DNA from: Humibacillus xanthopallidus
Lineage (GTDB): Bacteria > Actinomycetota > Actinomycetes > Actinomycetales > Dermatophilaceae
Direction of reading: 5' to 3'
DNA length: 64,000 nucleotides
Assembly (NCBI RefSeq): GCF_006716675.1
Contig: NZ_VFPM01000002.1
Location: forward strand, 1 to 64,000
In this document: piece by piece, positions 10,000-27,044 of the stretch
Layout of the letters: every line of letters starts with the position of its first letter
How positions within the stretch are numbered: position 1 is the first letter of the stretch
Notes under the pieces: model-generated
The model's database searches: none
Told to the model about the DNA's origin: nothing
Seen by the model: only the letters and a program-made list of their open reading frames with translations
Program-made: the position numbers and the translations under genes

Positions 10000-10128
10000 C
10001 GTCCCAGTGTCCGGTGCACTGACGGGTCGCGCAGGACTATCGGCGAAGAGCGCTGCCGTTCGCCGAACCGTCGCGACGAGACCGGCAGCTACGGACCGCT
10101 CCTCAGTCTTCGCTGGTAAGACAGGGGG

Positions 10129-10859
10129 ATGGGAACGATGATCGAGCTGCCCCAGCATGACCTGACCGCCTACCGCGCCGACCCGCCCGGCGAGGTGCGC
10201 GGGGCCGTCGTCGTCATCCAGGAGATCTGGGGTCTGGCCGACCACATCAAGGACGTCGCGGACCGCTTCGCGGCAGAGGGCTACCTCGCGGTCGCCCCCG
10301 ACCTGCTCGGGCACATCGGCCTCACGCCGGAGGTCGGCGCCGAGCTGCAGCAGCTGATGGCAGCCGACGAGGCGACGCGCACGGCGGCCCAGCCGCGCAT
10401 GCGGGAGGCGCTGGGTGGTGCCCGGTCGCCGGAGTTCGCCGCCTGGGCGGTGCCGGCGCTGCGGTCCGTCGTCGACCTGCTCCTCGAACAGCCCGGGGTC
10501 GACGGCTCGGTGGGGGTCGTCGGTTTCTGCTTCGGCGGCTCCTACAGCTACGCACTCGCACTCGCCGAGCCCCGGCTCCGCGCCGCCGTCGCCTTCTACG
10601 GCGGCTTCCCCGAGACCGGTGACCCCGCCACGATCAGCTGCCCCGTCCTCGCGTTCTACGGCGAGGAGGACCACGGCATCACCGACGGCGTGCCGGAGCT
10701 CGAGCAGCGCATGGCCGATGCCGGTGTCGACTTCACGGCGCGCGTCTACCACGAGGTCGGGCACGCCTTCTTCAACGACACCTCGCCCTCGCGCTACGAC
10801 GCGGAGGCGGCCGGCGACGCCTGGCAGCGCACACTCGACTTCTTCGGACGTCACCTCTG

Positions 10860-10860
<1 letters not shown>
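10129..10860 (+). CDS. Dienelactone hydrolase family protein
   Basis: A 243-residue cytosolic alpha/beta hydrolase of the carboxymethylenebutenolidase family. The N-terminal VVVIQEIWGLADHIKDVADR is the family's conserved glutamate region, VGVVGFCFGGSYSYALA carries the Cys nucleophile (C of GFCFGG), FYGEEDHGI the Asp and HEVGHAFFND the His, so the triad is complete. Aromatic catabolism or ester hydrolysis is expected for the family; the substrate here is not shown. ATG 10129 is used. Its stop overlaps the PhoD-like start (TGATG), making one operon. Confidence 0.88.
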
Positions 10861-12662
<1,802 letters not shown>

Positions 12663-12669
12663 TGCCGGG

Positions 12670-13515
12670 GTGACACCGACCGCGCCCGTGGCCCGCCGCC
12701 TCGAGATCGCCCGTCGCGCAGCGCGCGCCTACCGGGCCGACGCCGCCGTCGCCGCCGTCCTCGTCGCCGGCTCGGTCGCTCGCGGCCTCGCCGACGACGC
12801 CTCGGACGTCGAGCTCGACGTCTACTGGTCGCGGCCACCGAGCATCCGGCAGAGACGCGCCGCCGTCGAGGGAGCCGGCTGGCAACGGGTCTACGCCGAG
12901 GAGGACGAGCACGAGTGGGCCGACGGGCTCATGGTCGACGGCGTCAAGATCGATGTCAGCGGTTTCGTGACGACGACGATCGACGACTACCTCGACCGGG
13001 CCGCCCGCGGCGACACGGAGGCCGAGCTCCAGGTGCGCATCACTGCCCTGCTCGACGGAGTCACCCTGCACGGCGAGCCGGTCCTCGACGCCTGGCGCTC
13101 GCGGTGCCGGCCCTACCCCGAGCCGCTCGCGCGGGCCATGGTCGAGCAGGGCCTCGACCTGCGCCCGCAGGAGCGACTCGAGATGCTCGCCGCCCGTGAC
13201 GACGTCGTGCTCCTCCACCGTGACCTCGTCGACGGTGTGCAGGGCGTGCTCGACGCCCTCTTCGGCGCCAACCGGGTCTACGCGCCCCACCCTTTCCACA
13301 AGTGGCTCACGTGGGAGGCCACCCTGCTGGCCCAGCGCCCCGACGATCTCGAGGAGCGCATCCGGTCCCTCCTCGCTGCGACGCCGGCCGAGGCCGCAGC
13401 GATGATGGGGGCCCTCGTCCACGACACCTTCGAGCTCGCGGAGCGGCTCGTTCCCGGCGCCGACCTCGGGCCTCTGCGGGCGGCATACGACCTGCGGCGC
13501 GTGACCGGCAGCTAG
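12670..13515 (+). CDS. Nucleotidyltransferase-fold protein
   Basis: A 281-residue protein with an N-terminal minimal nucleotidyltransferase motif, VLVAGSVARGLADDASDVEL, the GS-x9-DxD signature, with further Asp in VDGVKIDVSGF. The rest is helical and resembles aminoglycoside-adenylyltransferase-like or DUF4037-like proteins that act on small molecules; which one is not clear. GTG 12670 (VTPTAPVARRLEIARR) is chosen since it starts just after the PhoD stop; an earlier in-frame start would overlap PhoD by about 90 bp. Third gene of the operon. Confidence 0.75.
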   Translation: MTPTAPVARRLEIARRAARAYRADAAVAAVLVAGSVARGLADDASDVELDVYWSRPPSIRQRRAAVEGAGWQRVYAEEDEHEWADGLMVDGVKIDVSGFVTTTIDDYLDRAARGDTEAELQVRITALLDGVTLHGEPVLDAWRSRCRPYPEPLARAMVEQGLDLRPQERLEMLAARDDVVLLHRDLVDGVQGVLDALFGANRVYAPHPFHKWLTWEATLLAQRPDDLEERIRSLLAATPAEAAAMMGALVHDTFELAERLVPGADLGPLRAAYDLRRVTGS

Positions 13516-13522
13516 CGCCCGC

Positions 13523-14722
13523 TCACGAGGCGGAGGGGGCGCGCCGCCACCGGTTGGGCGCGGCCGGCACAGCAGGTATGCCGTGTGGCTCCTCGAGCGC
13601 CTCGGGCTCGTCACGCTCGAGGGCGTTCTCGGGGTCGAGGGGGCTGAGGCTGCCGAGGCTCTCAGCGACGACGACGGCGTCGTCACCGGGCCTCAGGCGG
13701 AAGTCGGTCTTGGGGTTGGTGACGGTCATGCCGTCGCGCACGACGGCGAGCAGCGTGGCCTCGTGCTCCTGGCGGAGCCGGGCCGAGAGCTCGTCGGTCG
13801 TGAGGTCGACGTAGTCGTCGGGCAGAGCGACCCGGTAGAGCTCCGAGCCGTCGCCCCCCGAGACGATGTCGGTGACGAGCTCGGCGAGGCCCGGGTAGAG
13901 CGCCGAGCGTGCGAGCAGCCGCGAGGCGAGGGTCGAGGTCACGAGGATCTCGTCGGCGTGGGCGCGCTCGAAGTGCTCGACGTGCTTGGGGTTGTTGACC
14001 TCGACGACCGTGCGCACCGCGGGGGCCAGCGACTCGATGGCGAGCACGGCGAGGATCGAGCGCATGTCGGCCTCGTTGCTGCCGTCCGCCGGGAAGACGA
14101 TGGCGGCACTGGCCTGCTCGATGCCCGCGCGCTCGAGGTCGTGGGCGTTCGTCACGTCGCCGCGCACGAAGTAGACGCCCATCCCGGCCGGGTTGGACTC
14201 GGCGTCGTGGACGAGCACGATCTTCGAGGTGAACTCGTCGCCCCGCAGCTCCTCGATGAGCTCGCGCGCGGTGGCGTTCCAGCCGCACACGACGATGTGG
14301 TTCTCGTAGCCGGCAGCACCCATGCCCTGGCCCTCCTTGAGCAGGTAGTCGATGACGAAGCCGACGAGGGCCGCCGTGAGCGCGGCGACGATCGCCACGC
14401 CGAAGAAGGCGAGCAGCCAGCCGATGACGAAGCCCGGCGCCGAGTTCACGTAGCTCGGGTCGCCCGAGCCGATGACGGTGGTCACCGCCCAGTAGAAGGA
14501 GTCGCCGAGGCCGTGGAGCGAGCGCTTCTCGACCTCGAAGACCGTGACGAGGAACGCCGCGACGAAGACGAACGCGATGACGGCCAGCAGCAGGGTGCGG
14601 AAGAAGTGGAGGTCGACGTCGCCGCTGATCCGCCTGAGGTGGAAGGTGATCCGCTTGACGATCGGCAGCGCGGTGAGGGGTCGGAAGGGCGCGGCGACAA
14701 CCCGCTTCACCGCTGCACGCAT
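13523..14722 (-). CDS. RCK-coupled ion channel with atypical filter
   Basis: A 399-residue two-TM ion channel with a cytosolic TrkA-N (RCK) domain. TM1 is about residues 43-62, the pore helix and filter region about 75-88, TM2 about 95-120. The RCK starts at HIVVCGWNATARELIEEL (Rossmann GxxxxxxxL type) and a TrkA-C-like part follows (YVDLTTDELSARLRQEHEAT). The filter reads TVIGSGDP instead of the potassium signature TVGYGD, so ion selectivity is uncertain. ATG 14722 is preferred; longer starts would add a basic stretch. The 294-bp upstream gap holds only GC-rich direct repeats of GTGCCGG type and no gene. Confidence 0.85.
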   Translation of the reverse strand: MRAAVKRVVAAPFRPLTALPIVKRITFHLRRISGDVDLHFFRTLLLAVIAFVFVAAFLVTVFEVEKRSLHGLGDSFYWAVTTVIGSGDPSYVNSAPGFVIGWLLAFFGVAIVAALTAALVGFVIDYLLKEGQGMGAAGYENHIVVCGWNATARELIEELRGDEFTSKIVLVHDAESNPAGMGVYFVRGDVTNAHDLERAGIEQASAAIVFPADGSNEADMRSILAVLAIESLAPAVRTVVEVNNPKHVEHFERAHADEILVTSTLASRLLARSALYPGLAELVTDIVSGGDGSELYRVALPDDYVDLTTDELSARLRQEHEATLLAVVRDGMTVTNPKTDFRLRPGDDAVVVAESLGSLSPLDPENALERDEPEALEEPHGIPAVPAAPNRWRRAPSAS

Positions 14723-15016
14723 GAGACCCCCCGTCCGACGACGCGCGGGCCAACCCGCAGGACTCCTCAGACATGGTCTCGCGAGCGGCCGCGCGGCGCA
14801 GCGGAATCCGCGACGGTATTCACGCGCCGGATGGAGCGAATCGCCGTGAAGCGGGCGTTCTGACCGTTTCCTCCTGTCAGCGGCTGGAGGCACAGGCAGC
14901 GGGGACGCCGCTCAGCGGCGCCGCCGGGGTCTCATGCCAAGCGGCGGCGTCGCTGCGGTCGCGCGGGCCTGTCGGTGTGCCGGTGCGCCGGCTGGTGTGC
15001 CGGCCGGCGTCGCCGG

Positions 15017-15328
15017 TCAGGAGTGCCGCATCCGCAGGCGGTTCATCTCGGCCTCGACCTCGGCCGGCCCCGGCTCCGGGCTGAGGACGTCCCAGACGTT
15101 GAAGGCCAAGCCGATGCCCCAGCCGAGCAGGATGAAGATGGGCCAGAAGAAGCCCGCTCCGCTCACCCACCAGATGCCGACGAGCAGGAGGTTGACCATC
15201 ACGTAGGCGATGGCGTGAGCCTGCAGGTCCCGCTTCGCCTTGAGGTGCTTGAGTGCCAGCGCGCGGAGGTCGTCATCCACCCGGTCCGGTGGGACCTCGG
15301 CGCCTGGCGGCACGATCGGGTTGCTCAT
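15017..15328 (-). CDS. 2TM domain protein
   Basis: A 103-residue membrane protein with the 2TM domain (PF13239): a charged N-terminus, [22 protein letters not shown]1 ([16 protein letters not shown]) and TM2 ([20 protein letters not shown]), then a short acidic tail. ATG 15328 follows AGGGAG at a good distance. Function unknown; often found alone or fused to a kinase. Divergent from dnaK, so the gap between them holds both promoters. Confidence 0.8.
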   Translation of the reverse strand: MSNPIVPPGAEVPPDRVDDDLRALALKHLKAKRDLQAHAIAYVMVNLLLVGIWWVSGAGFFWPIFILLGWGIGLAFNVWDVLSPEPGPAEVEAEMNRLRMRHS

Positions 15329-15487
15329 CGTGATCTCCCTTCCACCTCCAGCGTGCGACGCGCGCACCGGGTCGCGGCAGGGCCGTTGGTCCTGCCATCC
15401 GAGGCATCCCGAGGCATCCCGAGGCCGTCGACGCGCGCGAGCGCCATCGACCCCGAGGTGGTGGGGAACAATCGAGCTGCACCCAGA

Positions 15488-15508
15488 GTTGAGTCGAGTG
15501 AACGCAAG
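15488..15508 (+). promoter_or_regulatory. HAIR operator upstream of dnaK
   Basis: GTTGAGT, 7-bp spacer, ACGCAAG: close to the HspR-binding HAIR consensus CTTGAGT-N7-ACTCAAG known from Streptomyces and Mycobacterium. It lies 95 bp before the dnaK start, and hspR is in the same operon, so autoregulated heat-shock repression is expected. Confidence 0.85.
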
Positions 15509-15603
15509 ATTTGCGAGTCCGGCTTTGACAATCGCTGGCCGGGCGCGCAGATTTGCTCCGAAGCCCCATCTCAACAGCACCATCACGCAACGAGGAGTCA
15601 CCC

Positions 15604-17513
<1,910 letters not shown>

Positions 17514-17517
<4 letters not shown>

Positions 17518-18200
17518 CCGACACGACCGGAACCCCGACCCCTGAGGGCGCACAGCCCGAGGGTGTCGAGACCGAGTCGGCCACGACGGCCGCTGAGTCG
17601 GCCGCCGCGACCGAGGGAGCCGGCAGCGCATCTGCTGCCGGCTCCCCGGCCGGGGCGGGTGCGGGTCACCACCGCTACTTCGAGGGTGGCCCCGGAGCCT
17701 CGTCCGAGCCCGGTGGTGAGGACGAGTTCGACCACGGCGCCGGCGAGAGCGAGAGCGAGGTGCTGGCGCGTGAGGACGCGCTGGCAGCCTCCTACCTCTC
17801 CGACCTGCAGCGGCTGCAGGCCGAGTACGTCAACTACAAGAAGCGGGTCGACCGCGACCGTGACGTCATCCGCAACGCTGCCGTCGGCAGCGTCGTGGAG
17901 TCGCTGCTCCCGGTGCTCGACGACATCCACATGGCCCGCCAGGTCGGCGACCTCGCCAACGGTCCGTTCTCCGCGATCGCCGACAAGCTCGAGGCCATCC
18001 TCGGTCGCTACGGCGTCGAGCGGCTCGGCGAGGCCGGCCAGGAGTTCGACCCCAACGTGCACGAGGCCCTCATGCACGTCGAGGCCGACCTGCCCGAGGG
18101 AGCCACCGGCACGCACGTCGTGCAGGTGCTCCAGCCCGGCTACCGCATCGGCGAGCGCCTCGTGCGCGCGGCGAGGGTCTCGGTTGCCGACGCAGGCTGA
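17514..18200 (+). CDS. grpE: Nucleotide exchange factor GrpE
   Basis: A 228-residue GrpE, the ADP/ATP exchange factor for DnaK. A long, low-complexity, Ala/Glu-rich N-terminus (about 75 residues) precedes the coiled coil ([36 protein letters not shown]) and the beta-wing domain ([35 protein letters not shown]). The N-terminal extension is longer than in most GrpE but common in actinobacteria. GTG 17514 overlaps the dnaK stop. Confidence 0.97.
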
Positions 18201-18304
18201 GCGTGACACCTCCCGGCGCGGGGTGACCCGCGTCGGGACCCCCGGGTCGGGAGACATGCAGCATGATGTGAGGATCCAGCCACACGATCAGAAGGAGGTG
18301 CGCC

Positions 18305-19330
18305 GTGGCTAGTCAGGACTGGTTCGAGAAGGACTTCTACGCCACCCTCGGCGTGCCCCAGGACGCCGACGCGGCGGTGATCAAGAAGGCCTACCGCAAG
18401 CTCGCCCGTGACCTGCACCCCGACCACAACGTCGGCAACACCCAGGCCGAGGAGCGCTTCAAGGAGATCGGCGAGGCGTATGCCGTGCTCTCCGACCCCG
18501 AGCAGCGTCGCGAGTACGACGCGGTCCGTGCCATGTCGCACGGCGGCGCGCGCTTCACCGCGGGCGGGCCCGGCGGTGGCGGCGCCGGCTTCGAAGACAT
18601 CTTCTCCGCGTTCGGCGGGCCGGGTGGCCCCGGAGGGGGCGGCCAGCGCGTGCGCTTCGACACGACCGGTGGCGGGCAGCCCAACATCGAGGACCTCCTC
18701 GGTCAGATGTTCGGCGGCAGTGCCGGCGGCTTCGGCGGCCGCCAGGGCTACGGCGGCTTCGGCTCCACGGCCGGGCCCCGGCCGGGCGCCGACGTGCAGG
18801 CGAGCACGAGCATCGGCTTCCGCGACGCCGTCGAGGGCTCGACCGTCACCCTCACCTCGCCCGACCTCGGCCGCATCACGGCCCGCATCCCTCCGGGCGT
18901 CAAGGACGGCCAGCGGATCCGCTTGCGCGGCAAGGGTCGTCAGGGTGACCCCGGCGCTGCGCCCGGCGACCTCATCCTCACGGTGACCGTCGGCAAGCAC
19001 CCCGTCTTCGGGCGTGACGGCGACAACCTGACGATCGACCTGCCCGTCACCTTCGCCGAGGCCGCGCTGGGCGCGACCGTGTCGGTGCCGACGCTCGATG
19101 GCGGGTCGGTCAAGGTCAAGGTCGCCCCCGGCACCCCGAGCGGCCGCGTGCTGCGGCTCAAGGGCCGTGGCGTGACGCGCGGCGACCACAAGGGCGACCT
19201 GCTCGCGAAGGTCCAGGTCGTCGTGCCGCAGCGGCTCACCGACGAGGCCCGAGAGGCGATCGAGAAGATGGCAGCGGCCGAGGACGGCCACGACCCGCGG
19301 GCCGAGCTCTTCCAGCGGGCCCGGGCCTGA
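18305..19330 (+). CDS. dnaJ: DnaJ-type co-chaperone lacking zinc finger
   Basis: A 341-residue Hsp40. The J domain (residues about 9-75) has the HPD motif in [14 protein letters not shown] Gly/Phe-rich linker follows, then C-terminal substrate domains ([49 protein letters not shown]). There is no cysteine zinc-finger, so it is a type II (CbpA-like) DnaJ, as in the DnaJ of other actinobacterial HspR operons. GTG 18305 has a near-perfect Shine-Dalgarno, AAGGAGGT. The 104-bp gap from grpE holds no gene. Confidence 0.95.
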   Translation: MASQDWFEKDFYATLGVPQDADAAVIKKAYRKLARDLHPDHNVGNTQAEERFKEIGEAYAVLSDPEQRREYDAVRAMSHGGARFTAGGPGGGGAGFEDIFSAFGGPGGPGGGGQRVRFDTTGGGQPNIEDLLGQMFGGSAGGFGGRQGYGGFGSTAGPRPGADVQASTSIGFRDAVEGSTVTLTSPDLGRITARIPPGVKDGQRIRLRGKGRQGDPGAAPGDLILTVTVGKHPVFGRDGDNLTIDLPVTFAEAALGATVSVPTLDGGSVKVKVAPGTPSGRVLRLKGRGVTRGDHKGDLLAKVQVVVPQRLTDEAREAIEKMAAAEDGHDPRAELFQRARA

Positions 19331-19368
19331 CGGCATACGGCAGCAACCCGCCGGCACAGCGAAGGACG

Positions 19369-19830
19369 GTGATGACGATGGCACGCAGGAACGCCCGCGC
19401 GGGCGGCCACGACGACGACGCCCCGGTGTTCGTCATCTCGGTCGCGGCCGAGCTCGCCGGCATGCACGCCCAGACGCTGCGCCAGTACGACCGGCTCGGG
19501 CTCGTCACGCCGTCGCGCACCCGCGGTGGCGGCCGCCGCTACAGCACGCGCGACGTGGCCCTCCTGCGCGAGGTGCAGCGGCTGTCGCAGGAGGGCGTCT
19601 CGCTCGCCGGCATCCAGCGCATCCTCGAGCTCGAGACGCAGGTCGACGCGCTCCAGGCGAAGGTGGCCGAGCTGACCGAGGCGCTCGACCAGGCGCGTGC
19701 CGCGCTCGCGTCGGGCTCGCGCGTCTTCGCCGTGGGGCCGATGGGTGAGGTCGTGCCGATTCGTCCCGGTCAGCGGCCACCTCGCCATGCATCGTCGCAG
19801 GCCCTCGTCGTGTGGAGACCCGAGCGCTAG
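19369..19830 (+). CDS. hspR: Heat-shock repressor HspR (MerR family)
   Basis: A 153-residue MerR-type repressor of the HAIR operators. The winged helix covers about residues 20-90: VFVISVAAELAGMHAQTLRQ, YDRLGLVTPSRTRGGGRRYS, then a dimerisation coiled coil (LELETQVDALQAKVAELTEA). GTG 19369 or the ATGs just after it are candidate starts. It sits directly after dnaJ, as in Streptomyces and Mycobacterium, where DnaK acts as its co-repressor. Both HAIR sites in this window (before dnaK and clpB) are its predicted targets. Confidence 0.95.
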   Translation: MMTMARRNARAGGHDDDAPVFVISVAAELAGMHAQTLRQYDRLGLVTPSRTRGGGRRYSTRDVALLREVQRLSQEGVSLAGIQRILELETQVDALQAKVAELTEALDQARAALASGSRVFAVGPMGEVVPIRPGQRPPRHASSQALVVWRPER

Positions 19831-19946
19831 CGGCTGAATCGTCAACCGCATGTGCAAGACTGTGGGGCCGCCTCGAGCAAAGGGGTGTCAAGTGCAGTAG
19901 CTGGATGCCGCCGGAGGCCTCTCGTGATTTTGATTCCGGAGGTCGA

Positions 19947-23177
<3,231 letters not shown>

Positions 23178-23216
23178 TCCGGCGCGTCCACGGCCGCGGT
23201 CTGAGAGACTGCGGCC

Positions 23217-23462
23217 GTGGACGCTGAGCACCTCCTCGTCTTCCCCGACCGTGACGCGGCCGAGCTCGTCGCCGAGCAGTTCGAGGCCGCCGGCCTCGCC
23301 GACGTCCGCGTCATCCGTGAGGCGCTCGCCGGCGAGGACGACTCCGAGGCCCACGAGTGGGCCGTGCACGTGCGAACCCCCGACGACCCGGGGTATGCCG
23401 TCGAGTTCCTCGCGATCGCCGAGCGCCACGACGGGTGGTACGACCCCCACCCACACGGCTGA
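23217..23462 (+). CDS. Small RraB-like protein (putative RNase E inhibitor fold)
   Basis: An 81-residue acidic protein, LLVFPDRDAAELVAEQFEAA ... AVEFLAIAERHDGWYDPHPHG. Size, the early Asp-rich helix and the terminal FLAIAERHDGWYD match the ribonuclease E inhibitor RraB family (PF06877) as I remember it; this is a pattern match, not a search. GTG 23217 starts 40 bp after the sensor-kinase stop, so co-transcription is likely. Pairing with an ANTAR protein hints at RNA-level regulation, but that is speculation. Confidence 0.6.
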   Translation: MDAEHLLVFPDRDAAELVAEQFEAAGLADVRVIREALAGEDDSEAHEWAVHVRTPDDPGYAVEFLAIAERHDGWYDPHPHG

Positions 23463-23512
23463 GATCATCGCCGGCGCCGTCCACGCCAGCGTCGGGAACG
23501 GGGCACCCGACC

Positions 23513-23650
23513 GTCGAGTGCTCAACTTCCGTCGTCGAGAACTGGGCACTCGACCGTCGAGTGCGCACTTGTGGTCGTTGGGAACTGGGCACTCGACCGT
23601 CGGGTGCTCAACTTCCGTCGTCGAGAACTGGGCACTCGACCGTCGAGTGC
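23513..23650. repeat. Family A hairpin repeats, three tandem units
   Basis: Three 42-bp units (23513-23554, 23556-23597, 23599-23640), each separated by one C, plus a trailing GTCGAGTGC. Every unit begins GTCGAGTGC or GTCGGGTGC and ends GAACTGGGCACTCGAC, so units fold as hairpins; junctions form the perfect palindrome GCACTCGAC-C-GTCGAGTGC. Units 1 and 3 are nearly identical; unit 2 differs in the middle. It occupies the gap just before the clpB HAIR site. Confidence 0.88.
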
Positions 23651-23681
23651 CACGTTGGTCACGTTCTTGCGCGTTCACAAA

Positions 23682-23702
23682 GTTGAGTGGAATAGACTCA
23701 AG
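23682..23702 (+). promoter_or_regulatory. HAIR operator upstream of clpB
   Basis: GTTGAGT, 7-bp spacer, ACTCAAG: one base from the HAIR consensus CTTGAGT-N7-ACTCAAG. It lies 48 bp before the clpB start, so it would overlap the promoter. Known to be an HspR target in related actinobacteria. Confidence 0.9.
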
Positions 23703-23750
23703 TCGGCACGAGTTGTCGCAGGTGTTCGCCACCCCTGACCAGGAGACCGC

Positions 23751-26312
23751 ATGGACCTTCAGCTGACCACCAAGGCGCAGGAGGCCTTCGCCCAGGCCGC
23801 CACCACCGCCACGGGCAAGCACCACCCCGCCATCGAGCCCGCCCACCTGCTGCTCGCCCTCGCCGCACAGACGGGCACGACGACGCCCGCCCTGCTGACG
23901 GCGGGCGGTTCGAGCGTGGCCGCCGCGACCGCCGCAGCGGAGCGAGCCATGGCCTCCCTGCCCCAGGTCAGCGGGGTCGCCCAGCAGCCGCAGCTCTCCC
24001 CGGCCTCCCTGCGGGCGATCCAGCAGGCGCAGCAGTACATGACCTCGATGGGCGACTCCTACGTCTCCACCGACCACCTGCTGCTCGCGCTCGCGCGCAC
24101 GGGCCAGTTCGCGCTCGATGCCGATGCCATCGAGAAGGCGATCCCTGACCTGCGCGGCGGCCGCCCCGTCACCTCCGACAACCCGGAGGGCACCTTCGAG
24201 GCGCTCGCGAAGTACGGCACCGACCTCACCGCCCGCGCCCGCGAGGGCAAGCTCGACCCCGTCATCGGACGTGACGCCGAGATCCGCCGCGTCGTGCAGG
24301 TGCTCTCGCGCCGCACGAAGAACAACCCCGTCCTCATCGGCGAGCCCGGCGTCGGCAAGACCGCCGTCGTCGAGGGGCTCGCCCAGCGCATCGTCGAGGG
24401 CGACGTGCCCGAGAGCCTGCGTGACAAGACCCTCTACAGCCTGGACCTTGCCGCGATGGTGGCCGGCGCGAAGTACCGCGGCGAGTTCGAGGAGCGGCTC
24501 AAGGCCGTCCTCGAGGAGATCCAGGGCTCCGACGGCCAGATCGTCACCTTCATCGACGAGATCCACACCGTCGTCGGCGCGGGGGCCGGTGGCGAGGGCG
24601 CGATGGACGCCGGCAACATGCTCAAGCCCATGCTCGCCCGCGGCGAGCTGCGCCTCGTCGGTGCGACGACCCTCGACGAGTACCGCAAGCACATCGAGAA
24701 GGACGCCGCGCTCGAGCGCCGCTTCCAGCAGGTCTTCGTCGGTGAGCCGTCCGTCGAGGACACCATCGCGATCCTCCGCGGTCTCAAGGAGCGCTACGAG
24801 GCCCACCACAAGGTGACGATCGCCGACGCCGCCCTCGTCGCGGCCGCGAGCCTCTCCGACCGCTACATCAGCGGGCGCCAGCTCCCCGACAAGGCCATCG
24901 ACCTCATCGACGAGGCGGCGTCGCGACTGCGCATGGAGATCGACTCGAGCCCCGTCGAGATCGACGAGCTCCGCCGTGCCGTCGACCGACTCAAGATGGA
25001 GGAGTTCGCCCTCGCGCAGGAGACCGACGCGGCCTCGCGCGACCGCCTCGAGCGGCTGCGCAAGGACCTCGCCGACCGCTCGGAGGAGCTCGCGGCGCTC
25101 AACGCCCGGTGGGAGGCCGAGAAGTCCGGCCTCAACGCCGTCGGCGACCTCAAGGCCCGCGTCGACGACCTGCGCACCCAGGCCGACCGGCTCCAGCGCG
25201 AGGGCGACCTCGGCGCCGCGTCGAAGATCCTCTACGGCGACATCCCCGCCCTCGAGAAGCAGCTCGCCGACGCGCAGGAGCGCGAGGCCGCAGCCACGGC
25301 CGACGACGAGGGTCCGATGGTCAAGGAGGAGGTCGGCGCCGACGACATCGCCGACGTCATCTCCGCGTGGACCGGCATCCCGGCCGGGCGCCTGCTCGAG
25401 GGCGAGACCGAGAAGCTGCTGCACATGGAGCAGCACATCGGTGCCCGCCTCATCGGTCAGGCCGACGCCGTGCGCGCGGTGTCGGACGCCGTGCGACGCA
25501 CCCGCGCCGGGGTCTCCGACCCCGACCGGCCCACGGGCAGCTTCCTCTTCCTCGGCCCGACCGGTGTCGGCAAGACCGAGCTGGCCAAGAGCCTCGCCGA
25601 CTTCCTCTTCGACGACGAGCGGGCCATGGTCCGCATCGACATGTCGGAGTACTCCGAGCGGCACTCCGTCGCGCGCCTCATCGGCGCCCCTCCTGGCTAC
25701 GTCGGCTACGAGGAGGGCGGCCAGCTCACCGAGGCCGTGCGCCGTCGGCCCTACTCGGTCATCCTGCTCGACGAGGTCGAGAAGGCCCACCCCGAGACGT
25801 TCGACATCCTGCTCCAGGTGCTCGACGACGGGCGTCTCACCGACGGCCAGGGCCGCACGGTCGACTTTCGCAACGTCATCCTCGTGCTCACCTCGAACCT
25901 CGGGTCGCAGTTCCTCATCGACCCGCTGCTCTCGCCGGAGGAGCGCCGTGAGTCGGTCATGACGGTCGTGCGCTCGACCTTCAAGCCGGAGTTCCTCAAC
26001 CGGCTCGACGAGGTCGTCGTCTTCGATGCGCTGAGCCGCGAGGACCTCGCGCACATCGTCGACCTGCAGGTGCGTGCCTTCGGTGCGCGCCTGGCGGACC
26101 GGCGGATCACCCTGTCGGTGACAGACCCGGCGCGCGAGTGGCTCGCCGCCCGCGGCTACGACCCGGCCTACGGTGCCCGACCGCTGCGCCGCCTCGTGCA
26201 GCGCGAGATCGGCGACCGGCTCGCCCGCGCGCTGCTCGCCGGGGAGGTGCGCGACGGGTCGACCGTCACCGTCGACGTCGACGAGGCCGGAGAGGCGCTC
26301 GTCCTCGGCTGA
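23751..26312 (+). CDS. clpB: Disaggregase ClpB (Hsp100)
   Basis: An 853-residue AAA+ disaggregase that works with DnaK. N-domain (residues 1-145), first AAA+ with Walker [16 protein letters not shown] and Walker [14 protein letters not shown], the coiled-coil middle domain (about 395-520), second AAA+ with [30 protein letters not shown] and LTSNLGS, and the C-terminal domain with [21 protein letters not shown] 23751 follows CAGGAG. It is a separate transcription unit under its own HAIR site and ends before a strong terminator. Confidence 0.98.
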   Translation: MDLQLTTKAQEAFAQAATTATGKHHPAIEPAHLLLALAAQTGTTTPALLTAGGSSVAAATAAAERAMASLPQVSGVAQQPQLSPASLRAIQQAQQYMTSMGDSYVSTDHLLLALARTGQFALDADAIEKAIPDLRGGRPVTSDNPEGTFEALAKYGTDLTARAREGKLDPVIGRDAEIRRVVQVLSRRTKNNPVLIGEPGVGKTAVVEGLAQRIVEGDVPESLRDKTLYSLDLAAMVAGAKYRGEFEERLKAVLEEIQGSDGQIVTFIDEIHTVVGAGAGGEGAMDAGNMLKPMLARGELRLVGATTLDEYRKHIEKDAALERRFQQVFVGEPSVEDTIAILRGLKERYEAHHKVTIADAALVAAASLSDRYISGRQLPDKAIDLIDEAASRLRMEIDSSPVEIDELRRAVDRLKMEEFALAQETDAASRDRLERLRKDLADRSEELAALNARWEAEKSGLNAVGDLKARVDDLRTQADRLQREGDLGAASKILYGDIPALEKQLADAQEREAAATADDEGPMVKEEVGADDIADVISAWTGIPAGRLLEGETEKLLHMEQHIGARLIGQADAVRAVSDAVRRTRAGVSDPDRPTGSFLFLGPTGVGKTELAKSLADFLFDDERAMVRIDMSEYSERHSVARLIGAPPGYVGYEEGGQLTEAVRRRPYSVILLDEVEKAHPETFDILLQVLDDGRLTDGQGRTVDFRNVILVLTSNLGSQFLIDPLLSPEERRESVMTVVRSTFKPEFLNRLDEVVVFDALSREDLAHIVDLQVRAFGARLADRRITLSVTDPAREWLAARGYDPAYGARPLRRLVQREIGDRLARALLAGEVRDGSTVTVDVDEAGEALVLG

Positions 26313-26351
26313 CCGCTGGACGACCCTGGGTCGCACGTCCGCCCGACGCAC

Positions 26352-26383
26352 GGAGGGGGCCTCGCACCAGCGAGGCCCCCTCC
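26352..26383. terminator. Rho-independent-type hairpin after clpB
   Basis: A perfect 14-bp stem, GGAGGGGGCCTCGC, loop ACCA, GCGAGGCCCCCTCC, 40 bp after the clpB stop and before the convergent HAD gene. No clear T tract follows, as is common in actinobacteria. Likely bidirectional. Confidence 0.85.
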
Positions 26384-26438
26384 GTCGTATGCCGTGACCG
26401 GCTCCAGTCGGCCGGCGCCGGTGTCGTCGGTGTCGGGG

Positions 26439-27044
26439 TCAGCGGGCGAAGAGCTCGGCGTCCCAACCGAACTCGCGTGCGGCCCGGACGTTCTCGGCGC
26501 GGTCGTCGGTGAACCACACCTCCTCCGGGGCCACGTCACGCCCGAGGTCACCCTCGATGGCGCGGTGGGCGGCGGCATACGCCTGCTGGTCAGGCTTGGC
26601 GACGCCGAAGTCGGCGCTGTTGAGCACCCCGTCGAAGAGCCGGGTGAGCCCGAGCAGCTCGAGCTCGGCCGGCACGTAGTCGGTGCCGTTGGTGAAGACG
26701 TAGGTGCGGTGCCCGTCGGAGCGCAGCGACTCGAGTCTCTCGACGGTCTCGTCGACCACCGTGCCGCGGTGCGTGCGCCACGCCTCCATGTGCTCGCGCA
26801 CGCGCGCCGGCTCCGGCACGACGTGCTCGAGCTCGGTGCAGATCGCATCGAACCACGCGTCGAAGCTGCGCCGACCGGTGATGGTCGGCAGCAGCAGCTC
26901 GCTGCGGAAGGCCGTCGCCGCGACGTGCCCTGCCGGCAGCCCGAGGGCTGCCTCGATGGCCGGGTTGGCGTCGCCCGGGGCGAAGTCCCGAACGACGCCG
27001 TCGAGGTCGAAGACGTATGCGGTGTGCTCCCTCGTCGAGGTCAC
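26439..27044 (-). CDS. HAD-superfamily hydrolase
   Basis: A 201-residue HAD phosphatase-like protein. Motif I is YVFDLDGVVRDF, motif II YVFTNGT, motif III the Lys of GVAKPDQQAY, motif IV VWFTDDRAENVRAA. An alpha-helical cap lies between motifs I and II, as in the haloacid dehalogenase/epoxide-hydrolase-N subgroup. GTG 27044 overlaps the stop of the upstream membrane-protein gene by 4 bp, so both are one transcript. Substrate unknown. Confidence 0.85.
   Translation of the reverse strand: MTSTREHTAYVFDLDGVVRDFAPGDANPAIEAALGLPAGHVAATAFRSELLLPTITGRRSFDAWFDAICTELEHVVPEPARVREHMEAWRTHRGTVVDETVERLESLRSDGHRTYVFTNGTDYVPAELELLGLTRLFDGVLNSADFGVAKPDQQAYAAAHRAIEGDLGRDVAPEEVWFTDDRAENVRAAREFGWDAELFAR

Noticed and set aside
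23513..23650. Tandem 43-bp units that might be a small CRISPR array
   Set aside because: Units are contiguous hairpins separated by one base, not repeats with unique spacers, and no cas gene is nearby.
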